In this document: positions 33,406 through 42,505 of the stretch, one piece after another
Numbering within the stretch: the stretch's first letter is position 1
Layout of the letters: each line of letters opens with the position of its first letter
From: Alistipes onderdonkii
GTDB taxonomy: Bacteria; Bacteroidota; Bacteroidia; Bacteroidales; Rikenellaceae
Assembly (NCBI RefSeq): GCF_025145285.1
Contig: NZ_CP102251.1
Span: 3,038,001 to 3,102,000, forward strand
DNA length: 64,000 bases
Direction of reading: 5' to 3'
The notes under the pieces: generated by a model
Databases searched by the model: none
Seen by the model: only the letters and a program-made list of their open reading frames with translations
Told to the model about the DNA's origin: nothing
Position numbers and translations under genes: made by a program

Positions 33406-34296
33406 TTAAGTTCGGTTTTTTCGGTATTCCTCATAATCCACGGAGTGGAACAGCGGTTTGCGATTGCACCAGTAGGCCAGCCGCCATTGCTCCCACGAGG
33501 GTTTCCCCTCGTGTTCGAAATCCCGGTACGGCTGCGCGAAAGGCTGACACCCCAACGCTTTCAGCTCCCGGATACGTCCGAGCGCATCTTCGGTGTCATC
33601 CCTTATCAGCACATAGAAAAATAGTCTCCGGGCCGGAACGCCGTGCTTACGGAGGAGTTCTATGGCTTTATGAACGTCATCCTGCATGGCACGGCTGTCG
33701 TAGGCCATGCGCAGAAAACGTATCCATTTGACCCGTGCGAGCAGCGCAGCGATCTCCGGTGTGCGGGCGATACGCCGGGCATCGAGTCCTTGGTTGAAAT
33801 CTACCCGGATGCCCATGCGGACGATCTTCTCGATCTGCATAAGTCCCCACTCCGAAGCCAAGACATTGTTGTCGAGTAGCACGGCACGCTTACGCCCGTC
33901 GAGAAATTCTTCGATGTCAGCGTGTGCCCGGACTTCACCTTCCTTATGGGGCACGACGCACCACGAACAGCGGTTCACGCATCCGCGCGTCAGAAACCCA
34001 TAGGCTTCCTTGACCCCATAAAGCGAGTAATCCGGGCATATATGTTCGATCTCTTCGGGAAGAATCGTCGCATAGTCCCTGTAACCCGTCCCGGCACGCA
34101 CGACCTCGCAGTCGTAGCGATCCGTACAATCGCGCGAAAAGGTAAAGACCTTCGACATATAGACCTTGTCATAACGCCTCGCCGCGGGATCGGCGAACTC
34201 CACCGTATCGCCCCGGCACTTGTGCCATGCCGAAAGTTTCATCAGCGCAAGGTTCGGGAAGTTGTGCCCGTCCACATCCACCAGTCCGATCCGCAT
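33406..34296 (-). CDS. Radical SAM enzyme in the fimbrial locus
   Basis: A 296-residue protein. The cluster-binding motif is RGCVNRCSWCVVPH (CxxxCxxC), preceded by a short domain with GLVDVDGHNFPNLALMKLS that resembles a cobalamin-binding-like N-terminus, and followed by barrel segments FNQGLDARRIA and RFLRMAYDSR. It would make a 5'-deoxyadenosyl radical. The substrate is unknown; close placement between the DUF3868 and DUF4906 genes could mean it modifies a fimbrial component, or it may be mobile-element baggage. Spacing to neighbours is 2 and 11 bp. Confidence 0.85.
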   Translation of the reverse strand: MRIGLVDVDGHNFPNLALMKLSAWHKCRGDTVEFADPAARRYDKVYMSKVFTFSRDCTDRYDCEVVRAGTGYRDYATILPEEIEHICPDYSLYGVKEAYGFLTRGCVNRCSWCVVPHKEGEVRAHADIEEFLDGRKRAVLLDNNVLASEWGLMQIEKIVRMGIRVDFNQGLDARRIARTPEIAALLARVKWIRFLRMAYDSRAMQDDVHKAIELLRKHGVPARRLFFYVLIRDDTEDALGRIRELKALGCQPFAQPYRDFEHEGKPSWEQWRLAYWCNRKPLFHSVDYEEYRKNRT

Positions 34297-34298
34297 GA

Positions 34299-35957
34299 CT
34301 ATTGTTTTAAGAGTTCAGCAATCTCCGGATCGAGATTGCCCCGATACTCCATACGCCCATCCAAGCGGCATGCTTCGAGGAAATGCTCCCGGCCTTCCGC
34401 CTTGCGTCCCAGCCGCGAGCAGGCGATGGCCCGCAGATACTCCGTCACGGCATCCTTGGGCATCGTTGCCAACAGCTCCATCGCCCGCTCGTTATGATCC
34501 AGCGACAGATGCGCCACGACCGTATTGCGGTCGTTGTAGTCGTTGAGAATGTACAAGGCTTTGGCGTATTTGCGTTTCTGCAACAGTTGCACGCCGCGGG
34601 CATAGGCCGTATCCAGCTCCGTGGTATGGATCGTATCCTTGACCATTCCTTTGCGGCGCAGGCTGTAGCGAAAATTCACGGCCCGCAGCTGCGGGTAGAT
34701 CACCGAACGGATATAGGCATACTCTTTCGGAAACCGCTGCCGGATGGCCTGCTCCCGCCGGTCGGGATTCTTTTCTGCGACGATCAGCTCCAGAATAGCG
34801 TCACGGCTTACGACCTCCCGGTCTGTTCGGATGCGGTTTGTCAACTCCTGCCAGTCCTCGGCCACCCACCGCACGGTCAGCATCGTGTCGATGCTTCTGC
34901 CGTATCGGCGGACAAGATAGCGTTTGAGCGCCGCGGCCCTTCCTTGCGAGAGCCGGTCGTTGAAGGCATAGGCTCCCTCCGGAGACGATGCCGCCGTCAG
35001 CGTGATGGTATCGACCCAAAATTCCTGCTGTTCGACGATCTGCCGCATCAGGCCGGTGATCTTGTCCAGCTGCCGCCGATTATCGCCCAGCGTATCGACC
35101 ACACGGGTATCGCCCACGAAGAACTGAATGTAGTTGCGATCTTCGACGGTCACAAACTTGTCGACGACCTTGATGCGATACCTCGGTATGGTATCTACGA
35201 AGGAGAGCATCGAGGATACGATGTAGCTCAACGTATCGGATGGCGGCAGACGATAGGCGCTGTCGTCCACGGCCAAGACCTGTCCCTGAAGCGTTACAAG
35301 CATCTTCTTCGATGTCTCATCGGTCTTCACCTCCTGCGAGTAATAGTACGTGACGGTACTCCGACCTTCAACCAGTGAGTCGAGCCGGACGTCTTCGGGA
35401 TAGGGAAATTTCACGAAGCGGTTGAAGGCCGCCTCTCGTCCTACGGTATCGGGGCGGAATCGTTCGACGTAGGTTTCGTACTGCCAGTAGTCGCGCTCTT
35501 GCAGCAGCGAGAAGCGGCCGCCGCGGATCACCAGATCTTCGAGCGCCACGGATTCGTCGGGTTTGTGAAGTATCGGTGTGATTACGACGCTGCGGCTCTT
35601 GCCCAACAACTGCTTGGGCAGCGTCACGATGAAATCCAGCACGACGCGCCCGTTGCGTTCGGGAATAGACCGCATCTTCGCCACGACCGTCACCTGCTCG
35701 ATCTGAAGGGCCATGACACGCTCACCGTCGGCAAGCGTATCCACGGGTGCAAGAAAGAATGTATTGCTGTCACGCTGGAGTTTTACGACCTGCGGGCGGT
35801 AGTCCTGCTGCCGCTCTTGCCGCTCGGCGCGGGTAAGCTGCGAGAGCGAGGCAGTCATCTGCTGCCGCTGAAGCCGTCCGGCTACCGAGCAGCCGAACAG
35901 GCTTCCGAGCGCTGCCGACAGCAGACCTATCTGCAATATCTTATTGCATATCTTCAT
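34299..35957 (-). CDS. DUF3868/OmpA-like fimbrial locus lipoprotein
   Basis: A 552-residue lipoprotein (MKICNKILQIGLLSAALGSLFGCS). The N-terminal ~200 residues match DUF3868-like proteins (VDTLADGERVMALQIEQVTV, VITPILHKPDESVAL); a central OmpA-like segment follows (FFVGDTRVVDTLGDNRRQLD, TAASSPEGAYAFNDRLSQGR), which would bind peptidoglycan; a TPR-like tail ends the protein. In Bacteroidales fimbrial loci such genes sit beside DUF3575 and anchor or assemble the fimbria. The stop overlaps the radical SAM start region by only 2 bp spacing. Confidence 0.8.
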   Translation of the reverse strand: MKICNKILQIGLLSAALGSLFGCSVAGRLQRQQMTASLSQLTRAERQERQQDYRPQVVKLQRDSNTFFLAPVDTLADGERVMALQIEQVTVVAKMRSIPERNGRVVLDFIVTLPKQLLGKSRSVVITPILHKPDESVALEDLVIRGGRFSLLQERDYWQYETYVERFRPDTVGREAAFNRFVKFPYPEDVRLDSLVEGRSTVTYYYSQEVKTDETSKKMLVTLQGQVLAVDDSAYRLPPSDTLSYIVSSMLSFVDTIPRYRIKVVDKFVTVEDRNYIQFFVGDTRVVDTLGDNRRQLDKITGLMRQIVEQQEFWVDTITLTAASSPEGAYAFNDRLSQGRAAALKRYLVRRYGRSIDTMLTVRWVAEDWQELTNRIRTDREVVSRDAILELIVAEKNPDRREQAIRQRFPKEYAYIRSVIYPQLRAVNFRYSLRRKGMVKDTIHTTELDTAYARGVQLLQKRKYAKALYILNDYNDRNTVVAHLSLDHNERAMELLATMPKDAVTEYLRAIACSRLGRKAEGREHFLEACRLDGRMEYRGNLDPEIAELLKQ

Positions 35958-35959
35958 GG

Positions 35960-36514
35960 CTAAAAGATATAAGAGAATGAGACTTCCAGTTTTGTCGGCG
36001 CCAGCGTCCAGCGTCGGTAACGGTAGATGTATTCATCCTCCCAGTCAGAGACGGTCGGGTCGTGGCGTGTGTCTTCGGTATGGAACAGCCCTATGCCGGC
36101 TTCGAGGGCGATATTCCATCGTTTCGAGAGCATCCACGCATATCCGTAGCTGACACCGAGGCCATAGGCATGACCCTTATAGCGTTTTGTCCGGCTTCCG
36201 AGGTCGTAACCGACATAGGTAAGGTGTTGTCCGAGAAAGTGTCCGACGAAGGATTCGTAGAACCAGTAGCGGCCGCCGAGCTGTACGGCGTGGAAGTTCA
36301 TCGAGAGGGATGCGGTTTGCACCGGATTCCAGTAGCCGGACAGCTCCAGCGACCAGTTGTCCGTCAGGGCCGCTTCGGCCCCGACGTTCAGCGTCGCGCT
36401 GCACACCGCAAGAGCATTGGCCCTTACGGCGAAGATCTGCGCCGCAGCCCTGCGGGGCAGCCCCCACAAGGCCGCCGACAGCAGCACGAACAGTATGACT
36501 CGTTGTTTGTTCAT
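35960..36514 (-). CDS. DUF3575-domain outer-membrane protein
   Basis: A 184-residue protein with a signal peptide (ending RRAAAQ) and a small beta-barrel (LAVCSATLNVGAEAALTDNW, AVQLGGRYWFYESFVGHFLG, ending LEVSFSYIF with a terminal Phe as expected for barrels). DUF3575 proteins accompany DUF3868 proteins in fimbrial loci and may aid secretion or anchoring of subunits. The next gene starts 2 bp downstream. Confidence 0.85.
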   Translation of the reverse strand: MNKQRVILFVLLSAALWGLPRRAAAQIFAVRANALAVCSATLNVGAEAALTDNWSLELSGYWNPVQTASLSMNFHAVQLGGRYWFYESFVGHFLGQHLTYVGYDLGSRTKRYKGHAYGLGVSYGYAWMLSKRWNIALEAGIGLFHTEDTRHDPTVSDWEDEYIYRYRRWTLAPTKLEVSFSYIF

Positions 36515-36537
36515 TATCGTTAGCTATTATTTCGGTT

Positions 36538-39147
36538 TTATTCCCGGATGCAGCGCACCGGATTGGCAGCATAGCGGTAAAAATCCGTTGTGTTGACGAA
36601 CGGCGGGTAGTTGCTCGTATCGAATAGGATCGAGGTGCAGGCTACGTCATGGAACACGCCGGTCGAGTCTCCCCAATGAAGATAATACGGAGCGTTCGTG
36701 TAGAGCCTTCCGAGCGACCCGTTGCGGTCGTAACGTCCTTCGTAGAATGTTCCGCCCAAAGGTATCTTCGCTGTCTGCGTGCTGTTACAGCGGATTGTAA
36801 TGTAATAAGGTGTCGATACGCCTATCCGCTCTATTTCCGCAAAATCCTCGGCACCGGGCACTTTCCATCCCGGAGGGCAGGGATCGTAAATGGATTTATG
36901 GCTGGTGCGGCTGATATTGTTCTTCCCGGTCGTGACGTTGCCCCAGAGGTTCGGGTGGTGGTCGTAGAGCCAGTCGGCGACCGACGTCCACTCTTCCCAA
37001 TCCTCGTAAAATACACCGTCCATATAGGTCGTTGGATGCGCTGTGGCCCATTCGAGGGTCATCACGTCGTAAGGCGATTCAGTTCCGGAGGTTCGGGGAT
37101 TGCTTTCAGCATACTCGAATCCCGGAGCATAGACGGTCGGAGCCTGCGTGTAGGCGTCCGTGGCCAGCGCCGGATACGGGAACGGATCTTTGCGGCCCCA
37201 CTGGTAATAGAGTCCTTTGGCAGCGGCCTGCGTGCAGTCCGTAGCCAGGGCCCCGAGGTTGCGATCCATAAAGACGGCTCCCGAAGCATAGGTCTGGGCC
37301 GTGGCCTCGATATCGTAATCCACCGACCAGATGTGCCACGACCATATGCATACCCCGCGGCTGTCGAGAAGTCCGATTACGGCATTGCCATAGGTCATGC
37401 CGGTTCGGAAGACGATACGTCCGTCGCCGGTCAGTTTCGCGCTTTCAACGATCGCGCCTCGGATCGTGCCCGTTTCCCAAAGCACCCGTGCTTCCGCACC
37501 CCGCAGGGGCTCCGGGCGGATGTTCGTCGTCGCACGGCCGTTGCCCATCGTCGTAGCGTCGAACGAATAGGAGGTATTCAATTCCGGCGCGATATAGCAG
37601 TTGGCCGTGCCCCCGTCGTCGAGCGGCCGGGTATTGACCGTGAATTTCGGGAAGATCGCGGCTTCGGGCGAGGTCGGAATGTAGGCATACGAAGCCGAGG
37701 TCGAAAGCCGTGTCTTGTAGTCGGCTGCCGAATACCATCCCTCGAAGCGGTATCCGGCTTCGGGTACGGCTGTCAGCGTGCATCCCTTTTCATGGCACAA
37801 GACGACCCGGTCGTGCGTCAGGAAAGACGGTTCAGCGTCATACAACGCTCCGGCGACGGTTACCGTACCGTTTCCGTTTTCAGCCGTCGCGGGGTGAATA
37901 TATACGTCGAGACGGTTGGCGAAGCGGTGTCCGATGTCGAACGACTGTGCAAATCCCGCATCATCCTCGACCGTGACGGTATAGACCACCTGCGAATTGA
38001 CTGTCGTATAGATTCCCGGAGCGTAGTTCACGCCGAAGATATTGGGGCCGGGCTGTTCCGGAAGCATAAGGTCGCGGCCTTCCCCTACGGGAGAGCCGTT
38101 CAGACAGAACGCTCCGGCGTTGCCTTGCGCGACACCGATACGTCCCCGAAGCGTCAGGGGTGCGGGACTCCCGTCGATCTCCACGGCAAGCATCTGAAAC
38201 GGATTGTAGGTGCAATATCCGCCGACCGAGTTTTCTTCGTAGGTGTCATGCACATTGACGGCATAGCTGCTAATGCGGGTATCGACCTCGCTGTCGCCCA
38301 AGATCGAGATATTGAGCCTGTAATGCGTGTTGGCCCGGACATTGAAATCCGAGGTGTTGTTTCCTCCGAGGTAAATATAATAAGCTAATATTTTCGACCC
38401 GCGCACGGCGCGGATCAGCAGATACGAGGCATTCGCAGGGGCATTTTCCGGGTTCTTCTGCCGTTGGTCGGTAATGGCCGCCACCATGCCCTGCATATTG
38501 GGTAACAGATAGCAGTCGCCCGCAGCCTGCTGTCCGGAAAGTTCCACCTCCGGACAATCCGTATAGTCGTCGGGATCATCCGACGGTGCGGCCGCCATAT
38601 CGAACACGGATACAAAACGCGGTACCGAGAACAGTTGCACGGAGCGCAGTTCGATGTCGGCAACGGCCGGAGTAACGGTAATGTGATAGGAGATTTTCGA
38701 CACGCAGCGTTGTACTTCGACGGCAGGCAGCGTCAGCATCCCGTCTGCCGAGGGAATTATCGTTATATCGCCCTCATAGGCCATAGGCAATACATCGTAC
38801 TTGTCGGCGTGTGTAACGGTAAAATCCTTCCACAGCAGATTGTCGCCCAGATCGCGGCCCAGATTGGCGGCAATGCAGATCCGGTAGTCGCCCGGTAGGC
38901 ATTCGAAACGCAGCGTCGCAGAGGTCTGGTAACGGTGCAGGACAACATTGCTGTTATCGTCGTAAAGGTAGAGGTTCAGGTCGCGGATGGCCGTTTCATC
39001 CGCAGAGCGAGTTACGGAGGACATCCTTTCGGGCCGTACCGTCAGGCTGACGAAGACACCGCGGGGATTTGTACATTCTGTCCTGTCCTCGGCGATGCAG
39101 CCCCACAGCAACAGGATGGCAGCGAGTATCAACAGATATTTTTTCAT
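36538..39147 (-). CDS. DUF4906/FISUMP fimbrial-type lipoprotein 1
   Basis: An 869-residue lipoprotein, starting at ATG 39147 (MKKYLLILAAILLLWGC); the longer frame upstream has no signal peptide and overlaps a hairpin. The N-terminal half has fimbrillin-like features (IRDLNLYLYDD, FECLPGDYRICIAANLGRDL, NTSDFNVRANTHYRLNI). A middle repeat-like domain follows (GTVTVAGALYDAEPSF, GCTLTAVPEAGYRFEGWYSA), then a FISUMP C-terminus (WSWHIWSVDYD, VFMDRNLGALATD, YYQWGRKDPF, SIYDPCPPGWKVPG, NPVRCIRE). It directly follows the fimbrillin gene and is a probable tip adhesin. Confidence 0.82.
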   Translation of the reverse strand: MKKYLLILAAILLLWGCIAEDRTECTNPRGVFVSLTVRPERMSSVTRSADETAIRDLNLYLYDDNSNVVLHRYQTSATLRFECLPGDYRICIAANLGRDLGDNLLWKDFTVTHADKYDVLPMAYEGDITIIPSADGMLTLPAVEVQRCVSKISYHITVTPAVADIELRSVQLFSVPRFVSVFDMAAAPSDDPDDYTDCPEVELSGQQAAGDCYLLPNMQGMVAAITDQRQKNPENAPANASYLLIRAVRGSKILAYYIYLGGNNTSDFNVRANTHYRLNISILGDSEVDTRISSYAVNVHDTYEENSVGGYCTYNPFQMLAVEIDGSPAPLTLRGRIGVAQGNAGAFCLNGSPVGEGRDLMLPEQPGPNIFGVNYAPGIYTTVNSQVVYTVTVEDDAGFAQSFDIGHRFANRLDVYIHPATAENGNGTVTVAGALYDAEPSFLTHDRVVLCHEKGCTLTAVPEAGYRFEGWYSAADYKTRLSTSASYAYIPTSPEAAIFPKFTVNTRPLDDGGTANCYIAPELNTSYSFDATTMGNGRATTNIRPEPLRGAEARVLWETGTIRGAIVESAKLTGDGRIVFRTGMTYGNAVIGLLDSRGVCIWSWHIWSVDYDIEATAQTYASGAVFMDRNLGALATDCTQAAAKGLYYQWGRKDPFPYPALATDAYTQAPTVYAPGFEYAESNPRTSGTESPYDVMTLEWATAHPTTYMDGVFYEDWEEWTSVADWLYDHHPNLWGNVTTGKNNISRTSHKSIYDPCPPGWKVPGAEDFAEIERIGVSTPYYITIRCNSTQTAKIPLGGTFYEGRYDRNGSLGRLYTNAPYYLHWGDSTGVFHDVACTSILFDTSNYPPFVNTTDFYRYAANPVRCIRE

Positions 39148-39178
39148 AGTCGGAAAAATCTGAAAAAGGGATTGAAAA

Positions 39179-39207
39179 CAGCTCCCGCCCGCGAGGGACG
39201 GGAGCTG
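39179..39207 (-). terminator. Attenuating hairpin after the fimbrillin gene
   Basis: CAGCTCCCGTCCC-type stem (AGCTCCCG 39180-39187 with CGGGAGCT 39199-39206) followed on the minus strand by TTTTC. It lies between the fimbrillin and the accessory genes, as often seen where the major subunit is needed in excess. Confidence 0.6.
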
Positions 39208-39221
39208 CCAAAACAAGAGGG

Positions 39222-40244
39222 CTATGCCCCCAGCTCGACGTTCTGCGTCACGGGCGTCTCCCAATCGGCGACGGTGACCGATACGGCGCACTCCTGACCT
39301 ACGAGACCCGTGATATTGGCCGCGACACGGTAGTAGCCGTTTCGGAGAATCTCGCCCGCGGCCTTACCCGTCAACTCGACCGAATAGGTCACCTCCGAGC
39401 GGTCGTCCGTAGTCGAGGTGCTGCCGTCCGAATCGTATGTGGCGTTAATTTCCAGCAGAACGCGGCTGCCCGCGGGCAAAGCTCCATTCTCGAAACAGTA
39501 GAACAGCGCATTGCATTTTCCCGAAGCCGTGGCGGGAGTCTGCGTGTGGCTGAAGGTCATGGCCCCGGGTGTCGGCGTTCCGGCCACGACGAGCGACTGC
39601 GAGGCGGCTTTGGAGAGTTTTACCGAGTTGATGGTAAGCGTTCCTGCATATTTGTCGGCGAACGACGGGTCGATGGTCGTCTGGAGGACTACTTTAGCGA
39701 CAGTGCGTTTGAGTGTGATGCCGACATTGGTCGTGGAGTTCACGGCCCCGACGGTCTGCGATTTCATGCCCGACATCACGAAGCCGCCCGAACGCTTGGC
39801 TGCGGTGGACACCTCGGCAAAGGTGCCGTTATAGTCGGCGGCCGACTTCTCCACAAGGGCCGTAAGGGCCGCCCGGGTCTTGGCCGACGAGGCGTCGTAG
39901 TTCGCTATGGCGTAGAATGAACAGGGGGTGCTGGCAAGAGATTTAGGTAGGGAGAATGTCGCCGATTTCGCGGCCAGCTCGCTGGATGTTAAATCCCGGC
40001 GAATAACGAAGTTGTCGGCATTATCGAAGACGAAAATCGACAGTGACGACAACGAAGACTCTCATGCCTCGGCCGAGGCTGTCGAATCGAAGAAGGAGCG
40101 GGTGTCGGCAGCATCATCGGTAAGCGTAAGTGCGATACGTGCCCCATCGGTGAAAGAATTGGGGGAAGGTACGACTTCGGTCTCCTTGTTGCAGGAAACG
40201 AATGCGGCAGCGAAGACTGCAACGGCTAAAAGGATGTTTTTCAT
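39222..40244 (-). pseudogene. FimA/Mfa1-like major fimbrillin with in-frame TGA at codon 61
   Basis: A 341-codon frame from ATG 40244: lipoprotein signal (MKNILLAVAVFAAAFVSC), a fimbrillin N-domain, then TGA at 40062-40064 and the same frame again: ESSLSSLSIFVFDNADNFVI, IANYDASS, VGITLKRTVAKVVLQT, VSVTVADWETPVTQNVELGA. The layout is that of Bacteroidales structural fimbrillins. Homologues I recall have Trp before this Glu-x-x-(L/I)-x-x-L stretch, so TGG to TGA is the simplest cause. Without readthrough only 60 residues are made, and fimbria formation should fail. Confidence 0.75.
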
Positions 40245-40293
40245 GTTATTTGGATTTTGAATGCAGCGATGCACTATGCGTCGCTTTCTGCTG

Positions 40294-40301
40294 CAAATGT
40301 A
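40294..40301 (-). promoter_or_regulatory. -7 box of the fimbrial operon
   Basis: The minus strand reads TACATTTG 50 bp before ATG 40244. The gap to rteC (40302-40468) shows no other feature; the 62-codon frame there is not credible. Confidence 0.5.
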
Positions 40302-40468
40302 TAATACAAAATCACTGAAAAGTACACTTTTCCGGATGCCTCTCGGGAAAAATCAAAAAGTTTTTTGTAAAGTATGAAAATATAATCAACTGAAAAATAA
40401 ACTGTTGAAACTTTGCAAACGGAGAAAAACTTTCTGATTTTCTCGTCCTTGACAGGTCTCCGCTCTCT

Positions 40469-41068
40469 CTATCGCAGGTGTCTTTCGACGACTTGCTCAT
40501 AGGCTTTTTTCAATTTATCCAGAAAAGGTGTGACCGCCGTGCTGCGGTCAAGCATCCTGGTTTTCTTGACATAGACATCGTTGATCGTGATATGGAATGT
40601 AGAAGACAAGGCACGGACGATCTCGATGAAACGCGCCTTGCGGTTGCCGTACATGATAATCCCGTTTTTATGAAGGGCAACGGCAAGCTCCAGCAACTCT
40701 TGCTGCGTCCCTGTCCACAGCAACTCGCCGTCCTGATAGGATAAAGGAAACGAATAGTCTTGGTTCGAGCTATATTTCGTACTATTGCTGACGATATTGA
40801 TTTCGCAATCCAGAATATACATGATTTTATAGATGAACGTCGTCCTTAAAACATTGTTCGAATATCGATTAAACGATGGATGGGACAATACGTCGAATTC
40901 AACCCGGCTGTAATACAGTATTCTCAAAATATCATCCCGGTTATCGAAATTAGCAACCATCTCGGTCATCGTCTCGATAAACTCTTCGTATGCATGGGCT
41001 AATTCCGACGGATTCGATTCATTTTGAGTTAGCAACGCGTATATACGGGTATGAATAAGCGTTTTCAT
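40469..41068 (-). CDS. rteC: RteC-domain regulator of element excision
   Basis: RteC is the CTnDOT regulator that turns on excision genes. The 199-residue product (ATG 41068) keeps the C-terminal RteC signature: GELLWTGTQQELLELAVALH, IIMYGNRKARFIEIVRALSS, FHITINDVYVKKTR and FLDKLKKAYEQVVE. It is shorter than the RteC proteins I recall, mainly at the N-terminus. Upstream in-frame codons do not extend it convincingly. No rteA/rteB genes are in view. It sits between the two cargo modules, not beside int. Confidence 0.8.
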   Translation of the reverse strand: MKTLIHTRIYALLTQNESNPSELAHAYEEFIETMTEMVANFDNRDDILRILYYSRVEFDVLSHPSFNRYSNNVLRTTFIYKIMYILDCEINIVSNSTKYSSNQDYSFPLSYQDGELLWTGTQQELLELAVALHKNGIIMYGNRKARFIEIVRALSSTFHITINDVYVKKTRMLDRSTAVTPFLDKLKKAYEQVVERHLR

Positions 41069-41331
41069 AAGACAGGATTCCGTATCTATAGGGTCACATT
41101 GCAATATTCTTAATCATATGCGATTAAAATATTTTTTAGATACAGACATAATAGAGATTGTCACTTACCTATGTCATCAATGCATATGACCGTTACTAAT
41201 GACGAAATAATAGACCGAAAAATGATAAAAGCAGTATGAATAACTTTGAATTTACTCTTTAGTAATCGAGTGTTTAAATCGCGCTATCGTTACATCCTTT
41301 GCAAAATCCATTTATTTTCCATTTAACTTAA
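41069..41331. other. AT-rich upstream region of rteC
   Basis: No gene is visible. It should hold the rteC promoter on the minus strand, but I find no exact consensus box. Confidence 0.4.
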
Positions 41332-41370
41332 AGAAAAACCCGTACACCGCCTTTCGGTCGATGCACGGGC
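41332..41370 (-). terminator. Terminator of the glycan-locus mRNA
   Basis: On the minus strand CCCGTGC...GTACGGG with inner ACCG/CGGT pairs forms an imperfect stem, followed by TTTTTCTTT. It is about 50 bp after the GH18 stop. Confidence 0.7.
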
Positions 41371-41375
41371 CAGAT

Positions 41376-41412
41376 GACGTCGCCTAACGTCTATCCTATA
41401 CGGATTTACATC
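41376..41412 (-). promoter_or_regulatory. 3' UTR segment complementary to the 53.7-kb small RNA
   Basis: The minus-strand mRNA contains GATGTAAATCCGTAT (41412-41398) and GACGTTAGGCGACGT (41391-41377). Both 15-mers are exact complements of segments in the loop of the predicted RNA at 53645-53740. The second can itself fold as GACGT/ACGTC. Confidence 0.6.
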
Positions 41413-41421
41413 GAGTGAGTG

Positions 41422-42438
41422 CTACTGAATATCTGCATAAGTAATCGTGTATCCCGCAGGGTTGAATGTCCAATCCTGAGAATACTCCGTACCGGTATAA
41501 GTTACAGTTGCGCCAAATGCACCTTCTGCGATCTTCTGGAATACAGGCAGCGGATTGACATTCGATGCCTTACGGACGTTAAACATCATAATACCGCCGT
41601 AGTTGCCGCTGGCAGCCTGCGAGGAGCGGGTCTTGATCTGATTCAGGAAAATTGCATTGTACGATTGTCCCATCTGGATAGCCTGCGGGCACCAGCGATC
41701 GTTCGTTACGCCGGCGAATGCGCTGGAAGTCTGGAAAACATTCGGGCCAAACGATCCGTGATCGGCCAAATCGATCTCCGCGCCTGCCGCTGCGGAAATG
41801 TTAGACACATAATTCCACTGGAACATCTGGATGATTTTGCGTTCGCCGGGGAATTCAGCATTGAATTTTTCACGCAGTTTGAGAACGAGTTTGCTGGCCG
41901 AAGTGGGATCAATAGGAGTCGAATAGTCGGCATATTCATCGTCGAATCCGATTCCGTCCAGGCCGTATTCCTTCACGATGTAGGTGAGAATAGCGGCGAA
42001 CTTCTCGATCTGATCATCCGTCAGGTTCGAGATGCCGATCCCTTTGTGGTCGCCCAGAACGTTCAGAATCACCTTGATTCCGGCATTCTGCAACGGCTCG
42101 ATATAGGTCGCCTTCGCAGCCATCACCGGAGCCAGCTTGTCGTTGAAGAAAATGCAGGGATCACCATTCGCGTCTTTCTGGATATTCGAAGCGAAAAGCT
42201 GTACGAGATCGATGAATTTCTTGCCGTTCATCTCGTACGACAACGCGTTGAGCGGATTGGTGTCGTTGATCTCGTAATACACCTCGATCAGCGGTGTTTT
42301 GTCGCCGTAGGCCCGCGTTACCTGAGCCGTTTCTTCCGGTTGTGCCTGCATGTCGGGATTTTCCACGTCTTTGTTGCAGGATGTAAACATTGCACCCGCG
42401 GAAAGGAGCAGAGTCGTAATAAATAAAGTCTTTTTCAT
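41422..42438 (-). CDS. GH18 endo-beta-N-acetylglucosaminidase lipoprotein
   Basis: This enzyme would cut between the two core GlcNAc residues of N-glycans and release the glycan from glycoproteins at the cell surface. The 338-residue protein has a lipobox (LLLSAGAMFTSC, Cys21) and a GH18 barrel. The catalytic motif is LDGIGFDDEYADY, giving Asp166, Asp167 and general acid Glu168, as in EndoF/EndoH enzymes. The substrate-assisted mechanism and the lipid anchor fit surface action. It is the last gene of the SusCD locus. Start ATG 42438 was chosen for the signal peptide. Whether it prefers high-mannose, complex or other glycans cannot be told here. Confidence 0.88.
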   Translation of the reverse strand: MKKTLFITTLLLSAGAMFTSCNKDVENPDMQAQPEETAQVTRAYGDKTPLIEVYYEINDTNPLNALSYEMNGKKFIDLVQLFASNIQKDANGDPCIFFNDKLAPVMAAKATYIEPLQNAGIKVILNVLGDHKGIGISNLTDDQIEKFAAILTYIVKEYGLDGIGFDDEYADYSTPIDPTSASKLVLKLREKFNAEFPGERKIIQMFQWNYVSNISAAAGAEIDLADHGSFGPNVFQTSSAFAGVTNDRWCPQAIQMGQSYNAIFLNQIKTRSSQAASGNYGGIMMFNVRKASNVNPLPVFQKIAEGAFGATVTYTGTEYSQDWTFNPAGYTITYADIQ

Positions 42439-42505
42439 AGTTAATAATTTTAAAATGGTGATTGTAATTTGTGATTGCACGATGCAAATCCGTATTTTAT
42501 CGTTT

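Noticed and set aside
39148..39291. 48-residue N-terminal extension of DUF4906 protein 1
   Set aside because: The lipoprotein signal starts at ATG 39147; the extension runs through a hairpin and the end of the fimbrillin gene.
40312..40500. 62-codon minus-strand ORF in the fimbrial promoter region
   Set aside because: Low-complexity, overlaps the end of rteC, and no family resemblance.
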